Shown: positions 34,809 to 46,160 of the stretch, one piece after another
Layout: every line of letters starts with the position of its first letter
Numbering within the stretch: the stretch's first letter is position 1
NCBI GenBank assembly: GCA_013400975.1
Contig: WBMZ01005377.1
Span: 124,001-188,000 of the forward strand
DNA: 64,000 bases
Direction: 5' to 3'
Source of the DNA: Atrichornis clamosus
Taxonomy: Eukaryota > Chordata > Aves > Passeriformes > Menuridae
Made by a program: the position numbers and the translations under genes
The notes under the pieces: model-generated
Database searches by the model: none
What the model saw: only the letters and a program-made list of their open reading frames with translations
What the model was told of the DNA's origin: nothing

Positions 34809-34979
34809 CTGGACATTGATTTACACGGGAATTTCCCTAAATCACAGCTTTGTTTACAAGGGAAGACATTTCCTCTGAGTCGCACTCATGGAGTTGAGTA
34901 AACCTTGCTGCTTTTCATATAAAGTATGAATCTGTCCTTTACATTTTAATAGGGAAAAAATGAAGATGATAGAGATTAC

Positions 34980-37019
34980 AGTGGTGACTACAAAAAAAAC
35001 CAAACAGAAATGAGCTGAGTTAAAAACAAACAAACAGACCAACCAATTGTGGGGTGAACACTGATAATTCTTAAGGTACTAATATTTGCCTAACAGTAGT
35101 AATGATATTATGTCGTATTAACTGCCAAGTGAGTATACAGATATAACTTTTTCCCCTGAAATACCGTGGTCTGTCCTAAAGAAAAGTATAAATCTACACA
35201 GTTTATCTTACTCACAATGCTAAAAAAATGTTTAGAGTCTCCTATACAGTGGATAAAACTATTTCAAAGGCCAAGGTTTAAGTCCTCCCTTGTGTTTGGA
35301 GAGGTATCTTCAGCTGTTCCCGTCTGAGGCAGGAGAAATGAGAAGAAATGTCTTCCTCAAAGAGCCTGCCCTTCTTGAAGGGAGGGAGGCATCTGTCAAA
35401 GAGCTGACGGCTGAGTGTAGTTTCCACGAGTGCTGTGGAGGAAAAGAAACATTTGAAAGCAGCCACCCAAGAGGAGCCAGGAAGACAGCTATGTATATGG
35501 AACGTACAGAGAAGTGTGTGGCAGAAGAAGCAAATGTGTTTAAATCCATTTGGTAGTGTCGTACTGTATCCTGCTGGGAATTCCATGGAGTTGCAGAGAA
35601 GACGTGGGTTCAGCACCTCACTGTGGATGACACACCTGAGAGCTGTGACCTCCTCCACAGCCTGTCCCACAGCAGCCAGGCCTTGCCGGGGTTCTTCTGT
35701 CCCCTCTGCTGAGGAACAAGCAACATGATTAGTGTGTCAAACTTTTTCCATTAGAAAGCCATTTTTAATTCTTCTAACTCTCCTTGGTTTTTTTTCCTTA
35801 GACACCAGTCTTCAAAGATTTATTTTGTTCAGTCTCATCCACATAAGCTTTGATAATGAATCTGTGGGAGAATAAGCATAGGTATTTTTGATTGGAGAAA
35901 AATGAGTATGTCTTCATAGTTTTTTGGAAGACTGTCACAAAAATGGCTGTCCTTTGAAAGTCCACATTTGTTTCTTTCACTGCTACGTTGTGAAGCTGCT
36001 CCAGTTTAAGAACTACCAAAAGCCAGATTCTTGGAGATACTAGAAAGTTGTGTTGGTTAGTATTCCAGTAATGGTGTAGGAAAAGGATGAGCACTGTAAG
36101 CTTCTTCAGTTTCAGCTGAAATGTAAAGGTTTGGATTATTGTTTTTGAGAGCCATGGTGTTTTGACCTTGGCATTGGCTCCCTATTGTTGCCTCTCTCTG
36201 AGCTCCAGGTCTGTAAGAACCACTGCTATAGCCAAGGCAAGCTATTATTGCTAGCAGTTTATCCATGTTCCCATCAGGGTCTGGACAACATGCTTAGCTT
36301 CTCAAATGGAAAAACATAGACTCAAAAGGTTGTGTGATATGGCATGGTGTGGCAGCCTGGCCAGAAATGGAGACAGAGCAGTGATAAGTGTGATAGTGGT
36401 TTCATCAGAGTCAGTGGCAGAATCTTATTCACTGCAGCAGGACAAAGGATTCAAGCCAGAGGGAAGGTGACTCATCTTGACTTTTTGGGGATTTTATTCT
36501 AAGTGTTGATCTCTGACCTTACCAGTCTAGACTCAACATGCAGGGGAGGGGAAAAAGGTGTATCTAGAGCATGATGCATCTCATCCTAAAATAGACTCCT
36601 AAAATAAATTGTGTGGACTACAATCTAGCTGCCCATTTCTCTCCGCTGACTATAAAAAGCATCAGTATGACTGCCTCCAAAACACACATCTGTGTTGGCA
36701 CTTACAGAATGATCATTTGCTGGAGACGACTGAAATGACATGAAAAAAAATCCCACCATGGTATTTGGGTGGAAAGTCTCCTTACTGGTGTTGTTACCTT
36801 ATGAACAACAATACAGTACCTACAGCAATATTCTGCAGCATTCCTCTGTGTGAGACTCAGGAGTGACTTTGAGATCAGGATTATTTGTTTGTGGTTCCTA
36901 ACCCCTCCATTTGCATGTTCCCCTGTGCCAGTAAGCGGGAGGAGATGGGAAGGAGAAAGGCATGTTGAATTGGTCCTTTGTTTCAGACAAAAACTGGAAA
37001 GACTGGGAACTGGTGCCAT
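34980..37019. other. Unique noncoding sequence
   Basis: No gene recognised. A 130-codon minus frame (35278-35670) shares bases with plus-strand frames of 88 and 97 codons and has no recognisable domain, so it is not called. Confidence 0.5.
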
Positions 37020-37120
37020 GGTCTAGCTGGCAAGGTGGTGTTAGGTCATAGGCTGGACTCGGTGATCTCAAAGGTCTTTTCCAACCTAGTTAATTCTGTG
37101 ATTCTATAATTCTGTGATTA
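37020..37120 (+). mobile_element. CR1 LINE 3' end fragment
   Basis: Plus-strand CR1 tail: GGCTGGACTCGGTGATCTCA, AAGGTCTTTTCCAACCTAGT, then ATTCTGTGATTCTATAATTC, a slightly degraded version of the ATTCTATGA octamer repeats that end CR1. Strongly 5'-truncated. Confidence 0.92.
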
Positions 37121-40100
37121 TGCATTCTACTCTGCTTCTAACTTTTTGCTTTCATTTAACTCTTTTCTTAATGCTGTGTTTCTCAATTTTCAAATATTTA
37201 AAATTTAATGTCACAGCTTCCAGGGAAGAGTGCCATTCCCTCCCTCAATTCTAAATAAAGTAATGAAAACATTTTCATTAATTAATTTAATGAATAATCT
37301 ATATATAATGTACAAGGTAACTTTAAAGTTGTACTAGAATATCTATTTGGATATTCACTTTCAACAGTTTTTAAGCAATTGCTTTTAGGTGTCATGGTTT
37401 TACAGTAATGGGCTTTTGTACAAAATTAAAATAGTGCTTTTTACACTTCTAATTCTGTTTTGCTCGAGCTTTCAGAAACTTTATTTTCTCTGTGTGAGAT
37501 GGAAAGTTGATACTGGTTTACAGTCCCCAAGGCTTTAGAAGACATCAGGATATTTCAGTGACGTGATGCCTGTGGATGCAGACACACTTTGTTATTCTCT
37601 AGCTGCTCTTGTCTAGCTGTCAGTTTCTGAGACTTTCTGGTTCTCGGGAAGTTCTTGCTACAGCACCGTCAGGTGCTCTTCAAGTTTTACTTTCTGGTGT
37701 CTCTTAATGTGAAGCACCTCCAACAAAAAAGTTTTATTTCTTCTCTTATGGCATAAGGGAGGAAGATGCCTGTTTCTCTGCCTGATCAGCATAGCATCAT
37801 TTGGGGGGATATTGCCAGATTAAGCACACTTAAGGCCTTTGCACAGCACTTGCACTGCTAAAATATGCTCTGCACTTAGAGGGAGAATATCTGCAAAAGC
37901 AGTCTGTCATAAAAGAGTTTTTTAAAGTAAATAAAGGAGCGATTTAATTGTTTACTATGTATATGGAAGTATACTTTGCAACAGAATTTTTGCTTGTTCT
38001 GTGCATTTTGAAATACTCAAGGCTGCCTATTCTTACTGCTTGGCACCCAGACTTCTTTGCTGGTAAGCGCAGGGGTTCTTTTCTGGGTTTCATTTTCAAA
38101 CCATAGTGAAACTGAAAAAGCAACAAGGGCTGGATATAAATGCAGATTATTAAGATCATAAAATACTCCCAGCAGACAGAGCTTTGTGTGGCAGAACTGA
38201 TGGTTCACATCACTTGGTAAATACTTAGTACTACTACTACAAAACAAACACTGGGATTAATCAGAAGAAAAGTCTGCAGGTTGAAAACCTTGAATGACCA
38301 ACTGTAGAAGGATTTTCAGAACTGCTTCAGCCTGTTGATGTATCTCACCATAAAATCTTTCCATATTCATATTTGTTTTTTGGCTGAAGAAGTTAAACAG
38401 TGGTCTGGCTGCTAGTACAAAGTGTTCTGTCTCCCTTTCCCTCCTGCCTTCCTGTACTGCCGTGACTCCAAAGTGAGGGAGGAGTCCGGAGACTGAGCAG
38501 AATCAAATGCAGGTGGGGATTGAGTGCTAACCAGCCAAGACAAACAGCACTCCTGCTGTCTTCTGTCTTTTTTTTCTTTTCTTTTCTTTTTTTTTCCCTT
38601 CCCCTGAGCTGTCCTACATTTGAAGCTCTCAGCCTGTCTGTAGCTGCTGGTGCGTGCAGTGATACTGATTGCTGCAGCACTGCATCTCCCTGTTGCAGGC
38701 AAACACACGCTCTTGTTTCTTTTACGTTTTCTCCTCCCCCTCCACAAACCTTTTCCCCTAATGGTTCAGTTTTGAAAGAAAAAAAAAAAATACAGTGAAT
38801 AATAGATCTGTGCAAAAAGCCCGGTAACAAAGCCAGGAGAAACTTGGCCAGCTTTCAGCTTTGTTACAGACTCAAAGCTCAGTCCAGGTGTGTGGAAAAT
38901 TTTGTGACTGTTCTCCAGACTGCTCAGCAAAACTGGGCCCTCTTGCACTCAGGCTGCAGCTGATTTCTGGATTCACATGGCAACATGAGGAAAGTCCAGC
39001 TCCCATGTGGTTTGTGGGTCAAAATCTCAGATTGAAGCAAGGGACACCCAGCACTCAGTCCATAAGCCCAAACAAAGCAGAAGATTTACACAAACGCTGT
39101 GTCCCACAGTGCTGAATTTGGCAGATCACTAAATTTCCCTGTAGGCATCAATTCTTAATTATAAAAATCTGATTATTGATTTTTTGTCAGAAAATTATAC
39201 TGAAATTTTGCACCTGAAATACAAGTAATCTCTTACATCATCCAAAGACATATGGTGAAAACGTTAAACTGTAGTAGAAGAAACTAAAACTAATCTCATC
39301 TTCTGTTGCCTAATTTGTTCCTTTAGGCAGCATTTTGCCACATGATCTTTCTCTTGGGCCCAGCTCTGCCTCTGCAAGGTCTGTCTTTCAGGTTATTGAG
39401 TTTAACCACACACTGCAGGAAGTAGTTTCACTGGGTCCCGGCAGCAGTGGACACAGAAGCACAGCTCCTGGAGTGGGATGTGTGCATGTATCAAATTCAA
39501 CCCTGCAGTTACTTTTTCTATGCTCTAATGTAAATGTCAGCTAGTCTGCCAGTCTAAACCAGCATAGGATGACTGCTGTCGGAGAGACTTGCCATGCTTC
39601 ATCACAAAGGATGGTTGTCCTTTAGCTTTTTCTTGCCTCCTTAAATTTAAAACGCATGTAAAAAATTCTGAAAATACAAAATCCATTCTGGCACTTTCCT
39701 TGTTTCAGTGGCACAGGATGGAAGTAGAGTCATTCAGGCATGGTCTGAGAGTGGTGCCTCCCATCTGACATCCTGCCCACCCATCCTCTCCCTGCTCCCA
39801 CTCAGAGGAGCTCTGCACAGCTCCCTGCCAGCTCACCACGGTATCTTGGCACTCCCCAGACAAGATTAAGTGAAGCTGAGGATCACCTTAGAGGAACAGA
39901 AGGCATTATCAGGTTGTGTTTTTTTAACTCTGATCCTCAAAAAGCTCACAGGCTTCCTTGTCATCAGCTAGGGAAAAAAAAAAGCCTTCTGCCATCATAA
40001 TGTACTTGTTGAGAGGTGATAGAGGATTTAACTTCTGTGGGTGCAGAGAAAAGCTTTTGCCAGCACTGAATCAACACCCAGCTCCCATGCCAGCAGGAAA

Positions 40101-42414
40101 ATACTCCCCATAGCCAGCACCCACAATCTGCTCAACATTTCTTGCTAGGACTGAGATGCCAGCTGCCTTTTGAGCTGCAGGCAATTATGGAATATGGTTG
40201 TTCCTCCCTTTTTTCTCCTAGCTGCATAGCAATTTATAGATTAAATCTGTATCTTTACTGTTTCTCTCTGTGAAATAGTGCTCAATGCACACCCTGTCAT
40301 TTTCTGCATTACTAGAGTTATCCAGGTGCTTTAAAAGTACATTCAAAGTGGGGCACAGGGTGAATGCCTAGCCTGAAAGTGCAGCAGTTGCACTACATGT
40401 GTGGCAGTGTCCTTACATGAAGGGAAGGGTCTTGCTGCTGTCTAGCAAGTGCCAAGAACAGTCCTTTTAAAAAGAATTCAGGAATGTCTAGTGATAGCCT
40501 AATACACTGCAAGGATTGCAACACTAACTGGCAAAGAGTAGAAGAAATAAAATACTGTTAGCTGAGAGCCAAAGATCTTTTGTAAAGTCTTGCTGTTGCT
40601 TTTGACATGCTGAGTGGAATGTTAGGGTGGACAGTCCAGTGTATGGTGACACGGAGACATAAACTCCCCAACGAGGCATGCTACCAGTACCCATAACTGG
40701 GTTTCTTTTTGCTTATCATATCCTGGGTTCATGCAGTTGTTCTAAATCTTGTTTAACTTCATCCTGCTTGCTCAGTTTGAGAATTTAACTTGTCAGACTT
40801 TATTGTAGTGAAGATCCTCTTTCCTGCTTCACAATTTACTGCACTGGGGTTGCAAAAGCTTTAGGGAGAAAGTCAGTTAAATAAGTGATGAAAACACTCC
40901 TGAGGATATTAAGAATTTGGATTTTGTTTGCTTTTTGCTTTTAACAAAAATCTACTGTCAATTTGAATGCTAAATTACTTGATATTGTTTAGTTTTAACA
41001 ATTAATGGTTGTAGTGCAGTGTAGGTCTACCTGGTTGCCTTGGTGCTTTAGCTCAGAGCAGGAATACACTTTTGAAACAATCATCTGACAATCCCCATTT
41101 ATTACAGTTTTGTTGAGAGCAGTCTCAGAACATACGAGAGTTATGAATAAAAGCAAACTGTACATATGTGCTGCAGGAGTACACTTAACACACTCCCGCC
41201 CCTAAGGGGCATTTCCTCTCTGGCTCTGGTGTAGAGCTGGTCCAGAGCAAACCCACCTCCAGAGGAATGTGATGGTGATGGTGGCTCTGCTTGCACAGAC
41301 TTTCCTCACCTGCACTGCCTCACTTGCTGATGCTGAGACAACCACGTGTTCCCAAACAGAGAAAACTCACTCTGAAGGGTAAGAGGGAGAGGGTGAGCGT
41401 ATCTGTGCCTTCCTTTGTCAGGTCATTGATCACACTGGGAATCTAAACCAACTCTACTTCTGACATAAAGCACTTCTGTGTAGGATGAGGCCAGGCCTTG
41501 GTGCCATCACGCCTCAGGTCCCTGTTTATCCTGAGACACGAGAGGGGATGCATTGATCAGAAAGGAAAGCCATCCAGCTGCCTGTCCTGCCTGCAGCAGT
41601 GAGCAGTATGGAATAGGGCAAGCCTACAGTGAAACGTTCGAATTACATTTGAACTCTTTAGGATATATGTAAATTTTCATGAGGTTCTAGAAAAGCAGTT
41701 GTTAATTGACCTTTACTAAAATTCTGATGAAAAATAGTAATTTTTTGTCAGCCTGAGTAGAACACATGTAGCGTGGAACACAGTGGACATCCTTGCAGTT
41801 CAGCATTTGTAGCTTCCCACCAGATTACAGTTCCATTATTCCACATGAAAAAATAATGTCTTAATTGTAAAACAGTTCTTTTAACTTCTAACAGATGGAA
41901 ATTTTATGCACACGCTCCTGCATCTGCTGAGTATTTTTATGAATGGATGATATAGAAAGGGTTAAAATGCTCTTGGCCTCTTCAGTGAACCTGATATAAG
42001 AGCAAATCACTGGAAGGCAAAGGGTGCTTCAGCCTTTGGCCAGATGAGTTTATACAGTATTTGGGGTCTGCTGGAAGCATGTATTTTCTCTGGTCCTCGG
42101 TGTCAGTGTATTTTAATGTAACTTTCTGTATAAAGCTGCTCTGCCATAAAAAAACCACTTTGCACAGCACTTTGATGTTGCCCACCCAGTGTTCTGGGAT
42201 TGATTGTGTCCTTGGGGAGTACAGCAGCAATGACACCCATCTGTGCTGTGCTGGTGAACTTCTCCTGGTACCTTCGCAGGAAAAATTACACAGAGCAGTT
42301 ACGAAGCAGTGAGTTGTGTTGAAGTTGTTGGAGGCTCAGCAAGTGATTTAATGGTCACAGCTGTTTGTTTGCAGACAGGATTTGGACAAGTGGAAATATA
42401 CTGACCTGTGATCT
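37121..42414. other. Unique noncoding sequence
   Basis: No exon supported. A near-perfect palindrome TAATGAAAAC-ATTTTCATTA sits at 37261-37280 in an AT-rich stretch. The 38.4-38.8 kb part has a pyrimidine tract and chance frames on both strands (145 and 92 codons). GATGGTGATGGTG occurs at about 41272. Confidence 0.5.
38566..38604 (+). repeat. Pyrimidine tract (TTTTC)n
   Basis: Runs of T interrupted by C, about 39 bp, imperfect pentamer repetition. It explains the Phe/Ser-rich plus frame and Lys-rich minus frame over it. Confidence 0.85.
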
Positions 42415-42600
42415 GAGACCCACTCCAAGCTCTGCAAGTTCTTTCTATATGACCTTGAGCAAATCACTTCTCTGCTTTTTCTCCCTCCTTTATCTGTCTT
42501 GTCTATTTAGTCTCTCAGGAAGCTCCTAAGAGCAGAGACTGTATCTTGCTCTCTGTTTGTACAGTGCCTGACATAACAGGGCCCCAGGCTTCCTGAAGTC
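42415..42600 (+). mobile_element. MIR-like ancient SINE/LINE-tail remnant
   Basis: Contains TATGACCTTGAGCAAATCAC followed by TTCTCTGC, the conserved core of MIR/CORE-type SINEs. Further along, AGAGACTGTATCTTGCTCTC and GTACAGTGCCTGACATAACA, GGGCCCC match the common 3' part of amniote L2/L3-associated repeats. Heavily decayed, so likely older than bird diversification. Confidence 0.6.
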
Positions 42601-44654
42601 CCAAAGATGCTGTTGCAATGCAAGTTGTAAATGTTAAAGAGGTGTAAGAATCTGGCCCCGTGCACAATCATCACCATCTGTTTTCCTATGACAAATTAGT
42701 GGTAGGAAAGCACACAGCTGAGTGATTAGAGCTGTGACCATTCGCTAACCTCCCTACGTCCTGCTCCTGGGCTTGGCACCACTGTGCTCTGTAACAGGAG
42801 CAGTTTAAAAATCTTCCAGCAACACACTGTTGGTTTTTCTTCCTTAGAGAGTGTCAAATTAGTAAAAACTGAAAATAAGGAGGAAAAAAAAAAATAAGAG
42901 CATGCCAGCTTTAACCAAGCTTTACTGGGAAGATGATTCAGGGGCCCAGGTTGGATTTCCTGGAAAAACAGAAAGCAAGTGACCTCCTCATCTCACTTCT
43001 TCCAGAGGAGCCAGTAGTGTACAGATGTACTGGAGGAGGCTGTGGTTGAAATCTCTGTTTCAGCAAAAGTTTTGCATAAGGAGGAGCTTATGGTACTTGG
43101 TAATGTCACCATGGCTGGGGCCATCGCCTGGGTTGCAAAAAGGTTCATTCTTTGTGGGAACTGCACAGAGAACAGATGGGGGCCTGACTTCCCCACTTCT
43201 TGATAACTTCCTCACTACTAAACTCTGCTGTCTTGGGGAGAAAGGGATTGACATTTTCTCTGTGGCTTTAGATTCCCAAAGTTGCAAGGTTTTGAGGTTG
43301 TCCTCAGCGGAAAAGAAAATATAAAATATATTTTGTGTTCTGAACAGATAGGAAAGCCATTTGCTGCCCAGCTCCTCCTGAAAGCAACTTAATTTCATAT
43401 TGTCTGTGCATCCTCTAGTCAGTGGGTACACTGGTGCTTTTAAATAACTTCTGTAACACATTTTGTGATGTTTAACCAGTCACTTCTCCTGAAGGCTTTT
43501 ACTTCCTCTGATCTGGCTGGAAGTGTGGAAAGGCAGCTGGATAAAGGTGCTTTGTGCCCTGGATCTTGGGGCATCACACGGAGCAGCCATCAGGCAGCTT
43601 CCTCCAACCTCAGCGGCAGCAGCAGCTATGGAGCTGTTCGCGCCACAGATAACCATTAGACTTTGGTCGTGTTTCCTCCACACAGCACTTCCCTGTAGTG
43701 ATACACTCAGCTCTGCCAACTTTCTGCACCACCCAGGACTCTCCTAGAGAAAGGGAATCCTCCAGATGGACAGGGAATGCAAGCAGCAAGTAAGTATGCA
43801 CCGCTGCTCCAGGATTTAACTCCGTCAGGATGAAATATTCTGAAATCTTAATGAATTTGATTAATTCTTTACACTGGAAATTTTAAAATATGCCCTGCTA
43901 TAAGTCAAATTGTTCTTGGCTTCTCTTTAGTAATTCCCCATTATTTGTTGGAAATTATGTCAGCCAAAGGACTGAAACAAATTGATCATGGGAAGTCTAC
44001 ATTTAGTCATAAAATTACCGTGTTTGAACTTTTGTCTGGCACACTGGATGTGGCAAGACTGGTGATGGGGATTGTGTTAATCAAGCCACTGAATTACTCA
44101 ATTATTCACTTTTCTTGGAAGAGGTTTCTTTGACAAGCAGGTGTTTCTTTCCAAGATCATAATCAGTGCAGAAACATAGGGTAGCTTGGAGCTGTCACAT
44201 TTCCACCAAAAGTATTTCATTACTGCTATGTTTATGTCTATGTCCACTTAATGAGACTTCTGTAGATCATGAGACCCACTTAGTATGTCCTGTAACCCCA
44301 TAATGATAGGAAATGGTACCCTCGACTTCCAGGCTGATTTCCCTCATGAGAGTCATAATGTTGAAATTCCCTTTCCAAAACCAAGAGCCATATGTTGCCA
44401 CGTGGAACTGCCATCGGTTGCTTGAATGAGTCAGTGCCCTGAATTTTATGACAACTGGGATGGCTACTATGCTTGAAATGAAATTTTGTGGCTTTAGGGG
44501 TTGCAGTCACAAAGGAGGTTAGTGTCTGGACTGACACGGAGCATGGCAGTGCAGAACGAGCTCATTTCCTAGCTCGGATCTGGCACTTCTTCAGGAGCAG
44601 AAGGAAGAGGATTTCGCATCTGTTCCTTCTTGCCTAGCGGAAAGCATGCTTATT
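42601..44654. other. Unique noncoding sequence
   Basis: No gene recognised. Frames of up to 133 codons (43060-43461, minus) are overlapped by plus-strand frames and show no domain. Confidence 0.5.
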
Positions 44655-44856
44655 AACTCTATTTCTTCACTGAAAGGGTTGTCAAGGGTTGGAGCATGCT
44701 GCTCAGGGAAGCGGTGGAGTCATTATCCCTGGAAATGCTCAAGAAATGACTGAATGTGGCACTGAGTGCTGTGGTTTCCTTGATACTGTGGTGTTTGGTC
44801 AAGGCATTCAATTCAATGGTCTTGAAGGCCTTTTCCAATCTTTATGATTCTATGAA
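44655..44856 (+). mobile_element. CR1 LINE 3' end fragment, older
   Basis: CR1 text in order: TTTCTTCACTGAAAGGGTTG, GGAGCATGCTGCTCAGGGAA, GTGGAGTCATTATCCCTGGA, GAAGGCCTTTTCCAATCTTT, then ATGATTCTATGA. More diverged than the copies at 11787 and 50525, including small insertions between the ORF2 end and the tail. Confidence 0.9.
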
Positions 44857-46109
44857 AAGACTCAAAACCTTGAGCTCCAATAATGCCCAAGTCACTTTGG
44901 TCACTGAATCTTGCAAGACATAGCTTAATAAAACCTGCCCCTACTGCCAATGTTTGCACAGAGAGAAAAGAAAAAAATGATTCATGGGAGAGATTTATCT
45001 CCCTTTATTTGCATTATTATCAAATTGAGATATTTCAGGATGAGGCAGAGATGGGGGAGTTGTTTGTTTTGGTTTTTGATTATTTTGATTTTTATCTCTC
45101 CAGGCTCAGGCAATTTAGTGAGCCTGCAGCTGTGACTCCAGGAAGAAACAGGTGAAATGAAAAGTAAATTGTCAAGTAATGTAAAGATAACTGAGCACTG
45201 TTTTCCAGCCCCAAAGCAGGAATCTTGAGAGACAGATAAAGAGGAATTAAATCCTCCAAAATAAGTCATCATTCCTGTCTGTTGTGGTGTAATTGACTGT
45301 TATTATATATTCATATGAGGTGTAGGAAAGCAAATGGTATGTTTTTACCATTTAAAAAATTAATGATGCAGTATTTCCCAGTAATTAATTGCAACTCTTT
45401 TTGCTCTGTTATGTTTATAAGGCTTCACTGACATTCCAAGAAAGGAGGAGAAGTTTAGCACAAAACATGACTGAAGGGAAGTTAGTTTTATCCAAGGGTT
45501 TGCTTTGGCTTTTGGTTTGTGACATGTAAGGTGACAGATTTGGTAGTGGTTTGTTCCATAAAGCTGATGCAGTACTGACCCAGGCTATTTGACTTCACAA
45601 ACTCATTTCACTTGTATTGACTGACCCATTGCCAAATCCAGCTTTCCAGAGATTCCTAAAATAAAACAGAGCTTGAAAAGAGAACCAATGTTTTTACAAT
45701 TCCTATAAGTACATAGCCTTTAGACTTTTCCACAATGACTAGACACTAACTTTCAGAGCCCACTCTTTATATTGTATTTCTCCCTGTATTTCAGGCCGTT
45801 GGAGGTTTTTGTTTCCCTTCCCCTCTCCCACCCCCCGTCTCTCTCACAGTCTGACATTAAAAGTGTCTACAGTACCGAAAGCAAGTGAACTGTTGTTTTG
45901 TGCATGTCATAGCTCCTAATCTGAGGGCCATGAACTCAGTGTTTCTCTTCTAACATAAAAGAATGGAAAGATGTACGAACTTGTATCATCTCTGAGGTGA
46001 CCTTTGTGGAGCCATGCCAGTGTTCTTCTAAACAGAGACCTGTAATGCAAAAATGTATTCCTGCAGGTAATCTTGTGATTAGGGGGAAGACCAGAGGTTG
46101 ATGGATTAT

Positions 46110-46160
46110 GGGTCTGACACAAAATTCATTGAAGTCAAAGGAGAGATCTTCAATGGTTTT
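46110..46160. repeat. Ancient palindromic repeat, short copy
   Basis: GGGTCTGACACAAAATTCAT then TGAAGTCAAAGGAGAGATCT and TCAATGG: ATTGAAG and CTTCAAT are exact inverted arms around the centre. The 'GGTCTGA..CATTGAAGTCAA.GG' layout is that of old dispersed amniote palindromes. Confidence 0.45.

Larger units (their letters stand above)
34046..34979 (+). repeat. Tandem duplication, unit 2 (934 bp)
   Basis: Begins at AGTGGTGACTTCTATAAAGT and ends at a third AGTGGTGACT at 34980, after which sequence diverges. Longer than unit 1 because repeat A is expanded to 14 copies, while repeat B is shorter. The tail 34808-34930 is identical to 33841-33963 over 123 bp; beyond that the two tails differ by indels. 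Confidence 0.88.

Noticed and set aside
38393..38830. 145-codon minus-strand frame with Lys-rich stretch
   Set aside because: The lysine run is the complement of a TTTTC tract; frames exist on both strands over the same bases.
43060..43461. 133-codon minus-strand open frame
   Set aside because: Overlapped by plus-strand frames and without any domain or exon signal.
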